DNA of 64,000 bases from Dyella_A ginsengisoli (GTDB taxonomy: Bacteria > Pseudomonadota > Gammaproteobacteria > Xanthomonadales > Rhodanobacteraceae): NCBI RefSeq assembly GCF_044904665.1, contig NZ_JADIKM010000001.1:1445442-1509441 (forward strand). The letters are read 5' to 3'. The position numbers were made by a program, and so were the translations under genes. The notes under the pieces are model-generated. The model had not been told where the DNA came from and did not search any database. It saw only the letters and a list, made by a program, of their open reading frames with translations. Positions 1 through 7,993 of this stretch are shown here, piece by piece (within the stretch, counting starts at the first letter, position 1; each line of letters opens with the position of its first letter).

Positions 1-517
1 GCGCCACCTCGACGCGGGCGCCGGCGATCATCTCTTCAGTGTCGCGGCCGGACAGCGCGCCGTAGGCGGCGTACGAGGCCACGTCGAACAGCACGTGGCC
101 CTCGGCGGCGTAGGCGTGGCCGCTGGCGATGAGCGTCTGGATCATCGCGATGATCTCGCCGATGTGCGCGGTGGCGAGCGGCTCGACGTCGGGCGGGGCG
201 ATGCCGAGGGTGGCCATGTCCTCGCGGTAGGCGGCGGCGAAGCGGTCGGTGATCGCGCTGATCGGCACGCCCTGTTCGAGCGCAGCAGTGTTGATCTTGT
301 CGTCCACGTCGGTGATGTTGCGGGCGTAGACCACCTGCGGGTAGTGCCGTCGCAGCAGTCGCACCAGCACGTCGAACACCACCGGGCCGCGCGCGTTGCC
401 GATGTGCACGTAGCTGTACACCGTGGGACCGCACAGATAGACGGTGACGCGCTCGGGGTCCAGCGGCGCAAACGGCTCGGTCCGGCGACTGAGGCTGTTG
501 TAGAGCGAAATCGGCAT
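1..517 (-). CDS. cysS: Cysteinyl-tRNA synthetase, N-terminal part (runs off window start)
   Basis: The product charges tRNA-Cys with cysteine in the cytoplasm. Reading the minus strand from the ATG at 517 gives MPISLYNSL, then the class I synthetase signatures: CGPTVY at residues 29-34, whose Cys is a zinc ligand in this family, the HIGH-type motif HIGN at 38-41, and TDVDDKI near residue 90. About 172 codons are present; the catalytic C-terminal half with KMSKS lies beyond position 1. The ATG was chosen because family members start with a similarly short segment before LYNTL-like residues. No strong Shine-Dalgarno is seen. Identification is firm; only the C-terminal end is unknown. Confidence 0.93.
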   Translation of the reverse strand, partial: MPISLYNSLSRRTEPFAPLDPERVTVYLCGPTVYSYVHIGNARGPVVFDVLVRLLRRHYPQVVYARNITDVDDKINTAALEQGVPISAITDRFAAAYREDMATLGIAPPDVEPLATAHIGEIIAMIQTLIASGHAYAAEGHVLFDVASYAAYGALSGRDTEEMIAGARVEVA

Positions 518-700
518 CGGCGGGAGGTCCACGGCGGCAGTCGCCCGGCCAGCGGCGGGCAAAACACGGCCGGGCATCTTAACAAGGCCTAAGCTGCCGC
601 GGCGGCCCGGGCCGTTCTAAGCGTGGATTCAGAGTGAATTTGCTCGAATGCAGCACGGCCCAACAGGGGGCCGGCTACTTCTCCCGAGCTGGAGTCCGCA

Positions 701-1240
701 ATGACCAAGATGTTGTTTTCCGTGCTGGCGCTGACTCTGCTCGCCGGCGCCGTCCACGCGCAGGACCGTTACGGACCGCCCGCGGGCCCCGGTGGCGACG
801 ATGGCAGCCATTACGGCTGGGCCGACGTGTTGCGGGTCGATCCGAATTATGCGGTGGTGCGCACCGAAGCGCCGCAGCAGGAGTGCTACGACCAGCCGGT
901 GGTGCGTCGCGAGGGCGGCAATTCCACCGCCGGCACGGTGCTCGGCGCCATCGTGGGTGGCGTGCTGGGCAACACCGTCGGCAAGGGTGACGGCCGCAAG
1001 GCGGCCACCGTGGCCGGTGCCGTGGCCGGTGGTGCGATCGGCCACCGCGCGGCCGGCAGCGGCCGCGAATACGAGGATACCGAGACCCGCTGCCGCGAGG
1101 TGAGCCGGGTCAGCGAGCAGCGCCGCATCACCAGCTATGACGTGGAATACCGCTACCGCGGCGAGGTGTACACCTCGCGCCTCAACTACGACCCGGGCGA
1201 GCGCCTGCGCGTGCGGGTGAGCGTGGAACCGGCCGACTGA
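701..1240 (+). CDS. Glycine-zipper 2TM domain envelope protein
   Basis: A 179-residue exported protein of unknown precise role. Residues 1-20 form a typical signal peptide ending in VHAQ. Residues about 75-120 are a glycine-zipper hairpin with repeated GxxxG spacing (TVLGAIVGGVLGN, then AVAGGAIGH), the membrane-associated fold of SlyB/Rick 17 kDa antigen relatives. Unlike those lipoproteins there is no lipobox Cys at the cleavage site. The C-terminal 60 residues are charged and contain YDVEYRYRGEVYTSRL, common in this glycine-zipper group. A strong terminator follows, so it is probably monocistronic. Function is not known beyond envelope association. Confidence 0.75.
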   Translation: MTKMLFSVLALTLLAGAVHAQDRYGPPAGPGGDDGSHYGWADVLRVDPNYAVVRTEAPQQECYDQPVVRREGGNSTAGTVLGAIVGGVLGNTVGKGDGRKAATVAGAVAGGAIGHRAAGSGREYEDTETRCREVSRVSEQRRITSYDVEYRYRGEVYTSRLNYDPGERLRVRVSVEPAD

Positions 1241-1261
1241 CGGTACCGCTATCGAAGGTCA

Positions 1262-1293
1262 CGACCGCCGCCTCCGGGCGGCGGTCGCGTTTT
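1262..1293 (+). terminator. Rho-independent terminator after the glycine-zipper gene
   Basis: A perfect 11-bp GC stem (1262-1272 with 1277-1287), a TCCG loop and a following T-run (CGTTTT) form a textbook intrinsic terminator 21 bases after the stop codon at 1240. Confidence 0.85.
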
Positions 1294-1316
1294 CGGACGT
1301 CGTCCCGCAAATTTTG

Positions 1317-1345
1317 TTGCACGGCAGCGAAATTGCCGCCATGAT
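1317..1345 (+). promoter_or_regulatory. Candidate sigma-70 promoter of the arginine operon leader
   Basis: TTGCAC at 1317-1322 and CATGAT at 1340-1345 are separated by 17 bases and lie in a locally AT-rich stretch just after the upstream terminator. Transcription would start near 1352, shortly before the leader peptide ATG at 1370. The match to consensus is moderate. Confidence 0.4.
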
Positions 1346-1369
1346 TCGGTTTCCTCACCCGAGTCCGCC

Positions 1370-1474
1370 ATGTCCACAGCCGTCTATACCGCCAACGTCC
1401 TCACCAGCGCCCGCATGGCTGCTGGCATGACGTCGCGTGCGCGCCGACCGCTGGTCCGACATTCGGCCGGGTAG
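1370..1474 (+). CDS. Candidate arginine leader peptide (34 aa)
   Basis: A short ORF starts at ATG 1370 and stops at TAG 1472-1474. Its second half is Arg-rich: SRARRPLVRHSAG, with four Arg codons (CGT, CGC, CGA, CGA) among eight codons at 1436-1459. A smaller version could start at the ATG at 1427. It lies between a candidate promoter and a strong intrinsic terminator ahead of argF', the layout of amino-acid attenuators such as the his, trp and ilv leaders. The last codons before the stop (1465-1471, GGCCGGG) are complementary to the 5' arm of the terminator (1515-1521, CCCGGCC). The start has only a weak Shine-Dalgarno. The reading as a leader peptide is inference from architecture. Confidence 0.5.
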   Translation: MSTAVYTANVLTSARMAAGMTSRARRPLVRHSAG

Positions 1475-1508
1475 GCTGTCGCGCGCTGCTGTTCATGTGC
1501 AACGACTG

Positions 1509-1538
1509 AAAAAACCCGGCCCTCGCGCCGGGTTTTTT
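1509..1538 (+). terminator. Attenuator-type intrinsic terminator upstream of argF'
   Basis: A-run plus CCCGGC (1509-1520), a six-base loop and GCCGGG plus six T (1527-1538) make a strong terminator only 35 bases after the leader stop codon and about 90 bases before argF'. No other gene between 1293 and 1509 needs it, so it most likely controls read-through into the arg genes. The 5' arm can instead pair with 1465-1471. Confidence 0.8.
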
Positions 1539-1626
1539 CGTTTTCGATTCACTTCACGCGGATCCGTCCGCGAATGGCAAGACCGGCCATCCATGGCCGG
1601 ACTATTCATCAAGAGCGATGTCACCT

Positions 1627-2634
1627 ATGACCCTTCGGCATTTCATCACCACCCAGGACTACAGCCGCGCCGAGATCGACGCGCTGCTGGAACAGGCCGC
1701 CGTGTTCAAGCGCTCGCCGCGCGGTCAGCAGCTGGCCGGCAAGTCGGTGGCGCTGCTGTTCTTCAATCCCTCGATGCGCACCCGCACCAGCTTCGAGCTG
1801 GGCGCGTTCCACCTGGGCGGCCACGCGATCGTGCTGGCGCCCGGCAAGGACGCGTGGCCTATCGAGTTCGAGGTGGGCAGCGTGATGGACGGCGACACCG
1901 AGGAGCACATCGCCGAGGTGGCGCGTGTGCTGAGCCGCTACGTCGACCTGATCGCGGTGCGCGCCTTCCCGAAGTTCCAGGACTGGCAGGTGGACCGCCA
2001 GGACAAGGTCATCAAGGCCTTTGCCCAGTACGCGACCGTGCCGGTGATCAACATGGAAACGATCACCCATCCCTGCCAGGAGCTGGCCCACGCGCTGGCG
2101 ATGAAGGAGCACCTGGGCAGCCTGCAGAACAGGAAGTACGTGCTCACCTGGACCTACCACCCCAAGCCGCTCAACACCGCGGTGGCCAATTCCGCGTTGC
2201 TGATCGCCACCAAGATGGGCATGGACGTGACCCTGCTGTGCCCCACGCCCGATTACGTGCTGGATGAGCGCTACATGGCGTTTGGCCGTCTGAATGCCGA
2301 GCAGAACGGCGGCTCGCTGAAGGTCAGTCACGACATCGAGGAAGCCTACTCGGGTGCCCACGTGGTCTACGCCAAGAGCTGGGGCGCGCTGCCGTATTTC
2401 GGCCGCTGGGAGCAGGAAAAGCCGATCCGCGACGCGCACAAGCACTTCATCGTCGACGAGGCGAAGATGGCGCTCACCGACCACGGCCTGTTCAGCCACT
2501 GCCTGCCGCTGCGCCGGAACATCAAGGCCACCGACGCGGTGATGGACGCGCCGTACTGCATCGCCATCGACGAAGCCGAGAACCGCCTGCACGTGCAGAA
2601 GGCGGTGATGGCGTCGCTGATCGGCCAGGGTTGA
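1627..2634 (+). CDS. argF': N-acetylornithine carbamoyltransferase
   Basis: Transfers the carbamoyl group from carbamoyl phosphate to N-acetylornithine, giving N-acetylcitrulline, the step that defines the acetylated arginine route of Xanthomonadaceae. The 335-residue protein has the carbamoyl-phosphate loop SMRTRTS at 49-55, ITHPCQELAHAL near 146, the characteristic TWTYHPKPLNTAVANS segment, and HCLPLRRN near the end; these segments match acetylornithine rather than ornithine transcarbamylases. The ATG at 1627 was preferred because characterised relatives begin MTL; an in-frame ATG at 1618 would add three residues. It heads the arg block and is probably controlled by the upstream attenuator. 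Confidence 0.93.
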   Translation: MTLRHFITTQDYSRAEIDALLEQAAVFKRSPRGQQLAGKSVALLFFNPSMRTRTSFELGAFHLGGHAIVLAPGKDAWPIEFEVGSVMDGDTEEHIAEVARVLSRYVDLIAVRAFPKFQDWQVDRQDKVIKAFAQYATVPVINMETITHPCQELAHALAMKEHLGSLQNRKYVLTWTYHPKPLNTAVANSALLIATKMGMDVTLLCPTPDYVLDERYMAFGRLNAEQNGGSLKVSHDIEEAYSGAHVVYAKSWGALPYFGRWEQEKPIRDAHKHFIVDEAKMALTDHGLFSHCLPLRRNIKATDAVMDAPYCIAIDEAENRLHVQKAVMASLIGQG

Positions 2635-2644
2635 GTCGGCCGCC

Positions 2645-3271
2645 ATGTATCAGCCCCGGCATTTCGTCGAGACGCGCGAGGACACCCTGCACGGGCTGAT
2701 CGATGCGCATCCGTTCGCCACGCTGGTGGCGAACGGGGCCGCTGGCATGGCGGTGAACCACCTGCCGTTCGTGCGGCAGGGCCAGGTGTTGCACGGCCAC
2801 GTCGCGCGCGGTAACGAACTGGCGGCAATGGATGGCGCTGCGGCGCTGGTGATCTTCCACGGTCCGCAGGGCTACGTGAGCCCGAACTGGTACCCAAGCA
2901 AGCACGCCAACGGCGGCCGCGAGGTGCCTACGTGGAACTACGCCGTGGCGCACGTGCACGGCCGCTTGCGCGTGATCCACGATGCCGACTGGCTGCGCGC
3001 GCTGCTCGATGGACTGACCGATCGTCATGAGGCCAGCGAGCCTTCGCCCTGGAGGGTCGCCGATGCCCCGGCCGATCACGTGGAAAAGTTGCTCGGTGCC
3101 ATCGTCGGCATCGAGATCGCGATCGAGCGCATCGAGGGCAAGTTCAAGCTCAGCCAGAACCATCCGGATGCCAACCGCACCGGTGTGATCGCCGGCCTGA
3201 TCCGGCGCGGGCAAATCGACGACCTGGCACTCGCCGCACTGATGCAGAAACAGGAGGAAGGCCGCGCATGA
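2645..3271 (+). CDS. PaiB-type FMN-binding split-barrel protein
   Basis: A 208-residue member of the FMN-binding negative transcriptional regulator (PaiB) family. It starts MYQPRHFVE, as family members do, and contains VNHLPF, GYVSPNWYPS and VPTWNYAVAHVHG, the usual flavin-barrel motifs, plus the C-terminal KLSQNHPDANR segment. Despite the family name these proteins may be small flavoenzymes; no DNA-binding domain is visible. It begins 10 bases after argF' and its stop overlaps the next start by four bases, so it is co-transcribed in the arg block. Why it sits there is unclear. Confidence 0.85.
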   Translation: MYQPRHFVETREDTLHGLIDAHPFATLVANGAAGMAVNHLPFVRQGQVLHGHVARGNELAAMDGAAALVIFHGPQGYVSPNWYPSKHANGGREVPTWNYAVAHVHGRLRVIHDADWLRALLDGLTDRHEASEPSPWRVADAPADHVEKLLGAIVGIEIAIERIEGKFKLSQNHPDANRTGVIAGLIRRGQIDDLALAALMQKQEEGRA

Positions 3272-3741
3272 ACCGCCCCCACCGCTATCGCGTCGACGTG
3301 GCCTGGACCGGCAACCGCGGCACGGGCACCGACGGCTACCGCAGCTACAGCCGCAACCACGTGATCCGCGTGCCCGGCAAGCCGGATCTCGCCGGGTCGG
3401 CCGATCCCACCTTCCGCGGCGACGCCGCCCGGCACAACCCGGAGGACATGCTGGTGGCCGCACTCTCCACCTGCCACATGCTCTCCTACCTGCACATGGC
3501 GACGGTCGCCGGCGTGGTGGTCACCGACTACACCGATGCCGCCGAGGGCAGCATGGTGACCGAGGGCGACGGCGGCCGCTTCACCGAGGTCGTGCTGCGC
3601 CCGGTCGTCACCATCACCGCCGCCAGCGACCCGGCCAAAGCCGAGGCCGCGCACGAGGCCGCGCATCACGCCTGCTTCATCGCCAACTCTGTGAATTTCC
3701 CGGTGCGCTGCGAACCGCGCATCGTCGTCGCTTCTGTCTAA
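3268..3741 (+). CDS. OsmC/Ohr-family peroxiredoxin-like protein
   Basis: A 157-residue OsmC-fold protein, a family that reduces organic hydroperoxides with a thiol pair. The two expected cysteines are present, in ALSTCHMLSYL and in HHACFIANSVN. It has NPEDMLVAALSTCHM, the classic OsmC signature. It overlaps the preceding PaiB-like gene by four bases (ATGA) and is followed after 27 bases by argG, so it is part of the same transcript. The link to arginine synthesis is not evident. Confidence 0.88.
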   Translation: MNRPHRYRVDVAWTGNRGTGTDGYRSYSRNHVIRVPGKPDLAGSADPTFRGDAARHNPEDMLVAALSTCHMLSYLHMATVAGVVVTDYTDAAEGSMVTEGDGGRFTEVVLRPVVTITAASDPAKAEAAHEAAHHACFIANSVNFPVRCEPRIVVASV

Positions 3742-3768
3742 ACCTTTTCTTTCCAGGATCTGCAAGCC

Positions 3769-4959
3769 ATGAGCAAAGACATCGTCCTCGCCTTCTCCGG
3801 CGGCCTCGACACCAGCTTCTGCGTGCCCTATCTGACCGAGCGCGGCTGGGCCGTGCACACCGTGTTCGCCGACACCGGCGGCGTGGACGCCGAGGAGCGC
3901 GCGTATATCGAGGCGCGAGCGAAAGAGCTCGGCGTGGCCAGCCACGTCACCGTGGACGGCGGCCCCGCGATCTGGAACGGCTTCGTGAAGCCCTTCGTCT
4001 GGGCCGGCGAGGGCTACCAGGGCCAGTACCCGCTGCTGGTGTCCGACCGCTACCTGATCGTCGATGCGGCGATCGCTCGCGCCAAAGAGCTGGGCACCAG
4101 GGCGATCGCCCACGGCTGCACCGGCATGGGCAACGACCAGGTGCGCTTCGACCTGGCAGTGAAGGCGCTGGGCGACTACCAGATCGTGGCGCCGATTCGC
4201 GAGATCCAGAAGGAGCACACGCAGACGCGCGCCTACGAGCAGGCCTATCTGGAGGAGCGCGGCTTCGACGTGCGCGCCAAGCAGAAGAGCTACACCATCA
4301 ACGAGAACTTGCTGGGCGTGACCCTGTCCGGCGGCGAGATCGACCACTGGAAGGCGCCGGGCGAGGGCGCCCGCGGCTGGTGCAAGCCGCGCGCCGAATG
4401 GCCGTCCGAAAAGCTGACCGTCACGCTCGGCTTCGAGCAGGGTGAGGCGGTGTCGCTCAACGGCGAGAAGCTGCCGGGCGCGACGCTCCTGGCCAAGCTC
4501 AACGCGCTGTTCGCGCCGTACGGCGTGGGCCGCGGCATGTACACCGGTGACACCACGATCGGTCTGAAGGGTCGCATCGTGTACGAAGCGCCGGGCCTGA
4601 TTTCGCTGCTCGCCGCGCATCGCGCGCTGGAAGAGGCCGTGCTGACCAAGCAGCAGAACCGCTTCAAGCCCGAGGTGGCGCGCAAGTGGGTCGAGGTGGT
4701 CTACGAAGGCTTCTTCCACGATCCGGTGAAGACCGACCTTGAAGCCTTCCTCGCTTCCAGCCAGTCGCAGGTCAATGGCGAGGTGGTGCTGGAGACAAGC
4801 GGTGCCCAGGTCACGGCGGTGGAAATCCGCTCGCCGCACATCCTCAACGCCAAGGGTGCCACCTACGCACAGTCCGCCGACTGGGGCGTGGAAGAGGCCG
4901 AAGGCTTCATCAAGCTGTTCGGCATGAGCTCGACGCTGTGGGCCGAGGTCAATCGCTGA
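3769..4959 (+). CDS. argG: Argininosuccinate synthase
   Basis: Condenses citrulline with aspartate using ATP. In this pathway citrulline comes from deacetylation of N-acetylcitrulline. The 396-residue protein carries the pyrophosphatase P-loop AFSGGLDTS at residues 8-16 and HGCTGMGNDQVRF, which binds citrulline and aspartate. An AGGA sequence lies upstream of the ATG. It belongs to the plus-strand arg block and is followed three bases later by a GNAT gene. Confidence 0.96.
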   Translation: MSKDIVLAFSGGLDTSFCVPYLTERGWAVHTVFADTGGVDAEERAYIEARAKELGVASHVTVDGGPAIWNGFVKPFVWAGEGYQGQYPLLVSDRYLIVDAAIARAKELGTRAIAHGCTGMGNDQVRFDLAVKALGDYQIVAPIREIQKEHTQTRAYEQAYLEERGFDVRAKQKSYTINENLLGVTLSGGEIDHWKAPGEGARGWCKPRAEWPSEKLTVTLGFEQGEAVSLNGEKLPGATLLAKLNALFAPYGVGRGMYTGDTTIGLKGRIVYEAPGLISLLAAHRALEEAVLTKQQNRFKPEVARKWVEVVYEGFFHDPVKTDLEAFLASSQSQVNGEVVLETSGAQVTAVEIRSPHILNAKGATYAQSADWGVEEAEGFIKLFGMSSTLWAEVNR

Positions 4960-4962
4960 CGC

Positions 4963-5406
4963 ATGGACGGCACTTTACGCATCGATACGTCACGGGAGGC
5001 GCTGGATCGGGACATGATCCACGCCTTCCTCGCTGAGCAGGCCTACTGGAGCCGGGGCATCCCGCGCGCCACGGTAGAGTGCGCCATCGAAGGCTCGCTG
5101 TGTTTCGGTGGCTACCTCGACGGACGCCAGATCGCGTTCGCGCGGGTGGTCACCGATGGCGCCACTTTCGGCTACCTGGCGGACGTTTTCGTGCTGCCGG
5201 AGCACCGTGGGCAAGGCCATGCCACGACCCTGATGGCGGCGGTGATGGCGCATCCGCAGTTGCAGGGGCTGCGCCGCTTCAGCCTGGCGACCGGCGATGC
5301 GCATGCACTGTATGCCGGCTTCGGTTTCACCGCGCCGGCGCGGCCGCAGACCTTGATGGAAAAGCTCGATCCGGACGTCTACACACGAACGCCAGGCAGG
5401 CCATGA
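4963..5406 (+). CDS. GNAT-family N-acetyltransferase
   Basis: A 147-residue acetyl-CoA-dependent acetyltransferase of unknown substrate. The acetyl-CoA-binding segment is visible as ADVFVLPEHRGQGHATTLM (V/I-x-x-x-x-R-G-x-G-x type) near residues 72-90, and YAGFGFTAPA is the usual GNAT C-terminal motif. It starts three bases after argG and shares an ATGA overlap with argE', so translation is probably coupled. It could acetylate an arginine-pathway intermediate, but nothing in the sequence shows this. Confidence 0.85.
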   Translation: MDGTLRIDTSREALDRDMIHAFLAEQAYWSRGIPRATVECAIEGSLCFGGYLDGRQIAFARVVTDGATFGYLADVFVLPEHRGQGHATTLMAAVMAHPQLQGLRRFSLATGDAHALYAGFGFTAPARPQTLMEKLDPDVYTRTPGRP

Positions 5407-6608
5407 CCCCTCTTCTGCAATCCACCCTGCAACATCTTGAGGCGCTGGTCGGTTTCGACACGCGCAATCCGCCGCGCGAAATCGGCACCGGCGGCATCTT
5501 CGACTACATCCGCGCGCAGTTGCGGGGGTTCGAGGTGACCGTCACCGACTACGGTGCCGGTGCGGTCACCCTGCACGCGGTGCGTGGTGTGCCGAAGCGG
5601 CTGTTCAACGTGCACCTGGACACGGTGCCCGACTCGCCGCACTGGAGCGCCGACCCGCACGTGCTGCGCGTGGAAGGCGATCGCGCCATCGGCCTGGGTG
5701 CCTGCGACATCAAGGGCGCCGCGGCTGCATTGATTGCCGTAGCGAATGTCACCGACGGCCCGATGGCGATGCTGTTCTCCACCGACGAGGAGGCCAACGA
5801 TGCGCGCTGCATCGCCGGCTTCCTCAAGGAATTTCCCCCTCTCCCGCTGGGAGAGGGTCGGGGTGAGGGTACGGACGGAGCGGAGCGTTCTGGCGATGCC
5901 GAACCCTCACCCCAACCCCTCTCCCGGGGGGAGAGGGGCTTTTGCTACGACGCGGTGATCGTGGCCGAGCCGACCAAGGGCGAAGCCGTGCTGGCCCACC
6001 GCGGCATCCATTCGGTGCTGATGCGCTTCGCTGGCCACGCCGGCCATGCCTCGGGTGAGCAGAAGCCCAGCGACAGCGCGCTCCACCAGGCGGTGCGCTG
6101 GGGCGATGCGGCGCTGGATTTCGCCGCGGCGCAGTCGCATGAACGCTTCGGCGGGCTGACCGGCCTGCGCTTCAACATCGGCCGCATCGACGGCGGCATC
6201 AAGGCCAACATGATTGCGCCGACCACCGAGGTGCGCTTCGGCTTCCGGCCGCTGCCGACGATGGACCCGGAGCGCATGCTGGAGACCCTGCGCACCCTCG
6301 TCGAGCCGGCGCCCGCCGAGTTCACCGAAACCTTCCGCGGCGATTCGCTGCCGGCCGGCGACACCGCTACCGCCGAGGCGCGCCGGCTGGCTGCGCGCGA
6401 CCTGGCCGACGAGCTGGAGATCCCGGTCGGCAACGCGGTGGATTTCTGGACCGAGGCGGCGCTGTTCTCCGCCGCCGGCTACACCGCGTTCGTCTACGGC
6501 CCGGGCGACATCGCCCAGGCGCACACCGCCGACGAGTGGGTGGCGCTCGACCAGCTGCAGCATTACGTCACCACCATCCATCGCCTCGTCGCACGCGGCA
6601 ACGCGTGA
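5403..6608 (+). CDS. argE': N-acetylcitrulline deacetylase with an in-frame REP-like insertion
   Basis: An M20-family zinc amidohydrolase that removes acetate from N-acetylcitrulline, completing the acetylated route. Metal-site motifs are present: NVHLDTVPDS near residue 69, GLGACDIKGA near 97 and STDEEAND near 126, with FWTEAALF and VYGPGDIAQAHTADEW at the C-terminus. Residues 145-179 (positions 5835-5939) are not typical of the family: they are a translated REP-like inverted repeat, beginning PPLPLGEGRGEG and ending PQPLSRGERG, exactly 35 codons without a stop. The insert lies between EF and CYDAVIVAEPT in a probable surface region. The start overlaps the GNAT stop by four bases. The protein may still be active, since all motifs remain. 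Confidence 0.9.
   Translation: MTPLLQSTLQHLEALVGFDTRNPPREIGTGGIFDYIRAQLRGFEVTVTDYGAGAVTLHAVRGVPKRLFNVHLDTVPDSPHWSADPHVLRVEGDRAIGLGACDIKGAAAALIAVANVTDGPMAMLFSTDEEANDARCIAGFLKEFPPLPLGEGRGEGTDGAERSGDAEPSPQPLSRGERGFCYDAVIVAEPTKGEAVLAHRGIHSVLMRFAGHAGHASGEQKPSDSALHQAVRWGDAALDFAAAQSHERFGGLTGLRFNIGRIDGGIKANMIAPTTEVRFGFRPLPTMDPERMLETLRTLVEPAPAEFTETFRGDSLPAGDTATAEARRLAARDLADELEIPVGNAVDFWTEAALFSAAGYTAFVYGPGDIAQAHTADEWVALDQLQHYVTTIHRLVARGNA
5836..5938. repeat. REP-like inverted repeat inside argE'
   Basis: Two arms of about 35 bases (5836-5870 and 5903-5938) are near-perfect reverse complements, each with an internal CTCTCCC...GGGAGAG palindrome, separated by 32 bases. Elements with the core CTCCCGCTGGGAGAGGGTCG are familiar as dispersed intergenic repeats in Xanthomonadales; here one interrupts a coding sequence without breaking the frame. 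Confidence 0.85.
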
Positions 6609-6645
6609 TGCCGTGCCGACTCCCGACACCCCAACGACTGACGCC

Positions 6646-7977
6646 ATGACCACCGGTTCCAACACCCGCAAGACCATCGTTCGCCTGCTCTCGGCCATGG
6701 GCAGCGCGAAGGAGATCCAGCAGTACCTCAAGCGCTTCTCGCAGCTCGACGCCAGCCGTTTCGCGGTGGTGAAGGTGGGTGGCGCGGTGCTGCGCGACGA
6801 GCTCGCCGACCTCACCTCCTCGCTGACCTTCCTGCAGCAGGTCGGCCTCACCCCCATCGTGCTGCACGGCGCCGGCCCGCAGCTGGACGAGGAACTGGCC
6901 GCCGCCGGCATCGAGAAGCAGACCGTCAACGGCCTGCGCGTGACCAGCCCGAAGGCGCTGGGCATCGTGCGCCGCGTGTTCCAGCAGCAGAACCTCAAGC
7001 TGGTCGAGGCGCTGCAGTCGATGGACACGCGGGCCACCTCGGTGCCCTCGGGCGTGTTCATGGCCAGCTTCCTCGACCGCGACACCTACGGCATGGTTGG
7101 CAAGGTCGACAGCATCAATCTGGCGCCGATCGAGGCCAGCCTGCGTGCCGGTTCGATCCCGGTGATCGCCAGCCTCGGCGAGACGGACGAGGGCCAGTTC
7201 CTCAACATCAACGCCGACTTCGCTGCCAACGAACTGGTGCGCGTGCTGCAGCCGTACAAGATCGTGTTCCTCACCGGCACCGGCGGCCTGCTCGACGACC
7301 AGGGCCGGCTGATCGACTCGATCAACCTCTCGACCGAGTTCGACCACCTGATGGCGCAGCCGTGGATCAACGGCGGCATGCGGGTGAAGATCGAGCAGAT
7401 CGCCGACCTGCTGGACAAGCTGCCGCTGTCCTCGTCCGTGTCGATCACCCGCCCGTCCGAGCTGGCCAAGGAGCTGTTCACCCACAAGGGTTCGGGCACC
7501 CTGGTCCGCCGCGGCGAGAAGGTGCTCACCTTCGACAGCTGGCAGGGCGTGGACCAGCCACGGCTGCGCGAGCTGATCGAATCCAGCTTCGGCCGCAAGG
7601 TGGTGCCGGATTATTTCGAGCGCACCACGCCGTACCGCGTGTACGTGAGCGAGAACTACCGCGCGGCGATGATCCTCACGCTCGAACAGGTCGATGGAAA
7701 GCAGGGGCTTCCCTACCTCGACAAGTTCGCCGTGCTCGACGAGGCACAGGGCGAGGGCCTCGGCCGCGCCGTGTGGCAGGTGATGCGCGAGCAGCATCCA
7801 CAGCTGTTCTGGCGCTCGCGCCACGGCAATCCGATCAACCCGTTCTACTACGCCGAGTCCGACGGTTGCTTCAAGCAGGCGCGCTGGAAGGTGTTCTGGT
7901 ACGGGCTGGACGGCTTCGCCACCATCGAGCGCTGCGTCGCCCACTGCTCCACCCGCCAGCCGACGCTGGTCGACTGA
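6646..7977 (+). CDS. argB: Bifunctional N-acetylglutamate synthase/kinase fusion
   Basis: Catalyses the first two steps of arginine synthesis: acetylation of glutamate and phosphorylation of N-acetylglutamate. Residues about 1-300 are an amino-acid kinase domain (FAVVKVGGAVLRDE near 40, VLHGAGPQLDEEL, FLTGTGGLLDD, NGGMRVKIEQI). Residues about 300-443 are the vertebrate-like NAT domain (VDQPRLRELIESSFGR, FAVLDEAQGEGLGRAVWQVM, FWRSRHGNPINPFYY). This fused NAGS-K arrangement is typical of Xanthomonadales. The ATG at 6646 was preferred; an upstream in-frame GTG exists near 6613. It follows argE' by 37 bases and precedes argC by 16. Arginine feedback inhibition is expected from the family. Confidence 0.92.
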   Translation: MTTGSNTRKTIVRLLSAMGSAKEIQQYLKRFSQLDASRFAVVKVGGAVLRDELADLTSSLTFLQQVGLTPIVLHGAGPQLDEELAAAGIEKQTVNGLRVTSPKALGIVRRVFQQQNLKLVEALQSMDTRATSVPSGVFMASFLDRDTYGMVGKVDSINLAPIEASLRAGSIPVIASLGETDEGQFLNINADFAANELVRVLQPYKIVFLTGTGGLLDDQGRLIDSINLSTEFDHLMAQPWINGGMRVKIEQIADLLDKLPLSSSVSITRPSELAKELFTHKGSGTLVRRGEKVLTFDSWQGVDQPRLRELIESSFGRKVVPDYFERTTPYRVYVSENYRAAMILTLEQVDGKQGLPYLDKFAVLDEAQGEGLGRAVWQVMREQHPQLFWRSRHGNPINPFYYAESDGCFKQARWKVFWYGLDGFATIERCVAHCSTRQPTLVD

Positions 7978-7993
7978 CATTTCGGAAAGAGTC

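Noticed and set aside
1437..2267. A 276-codon frame overlapping the terminator and argF'
   Set aside because: It crosses the attenuator terminator and is a frame shadow of argF' with no motif.
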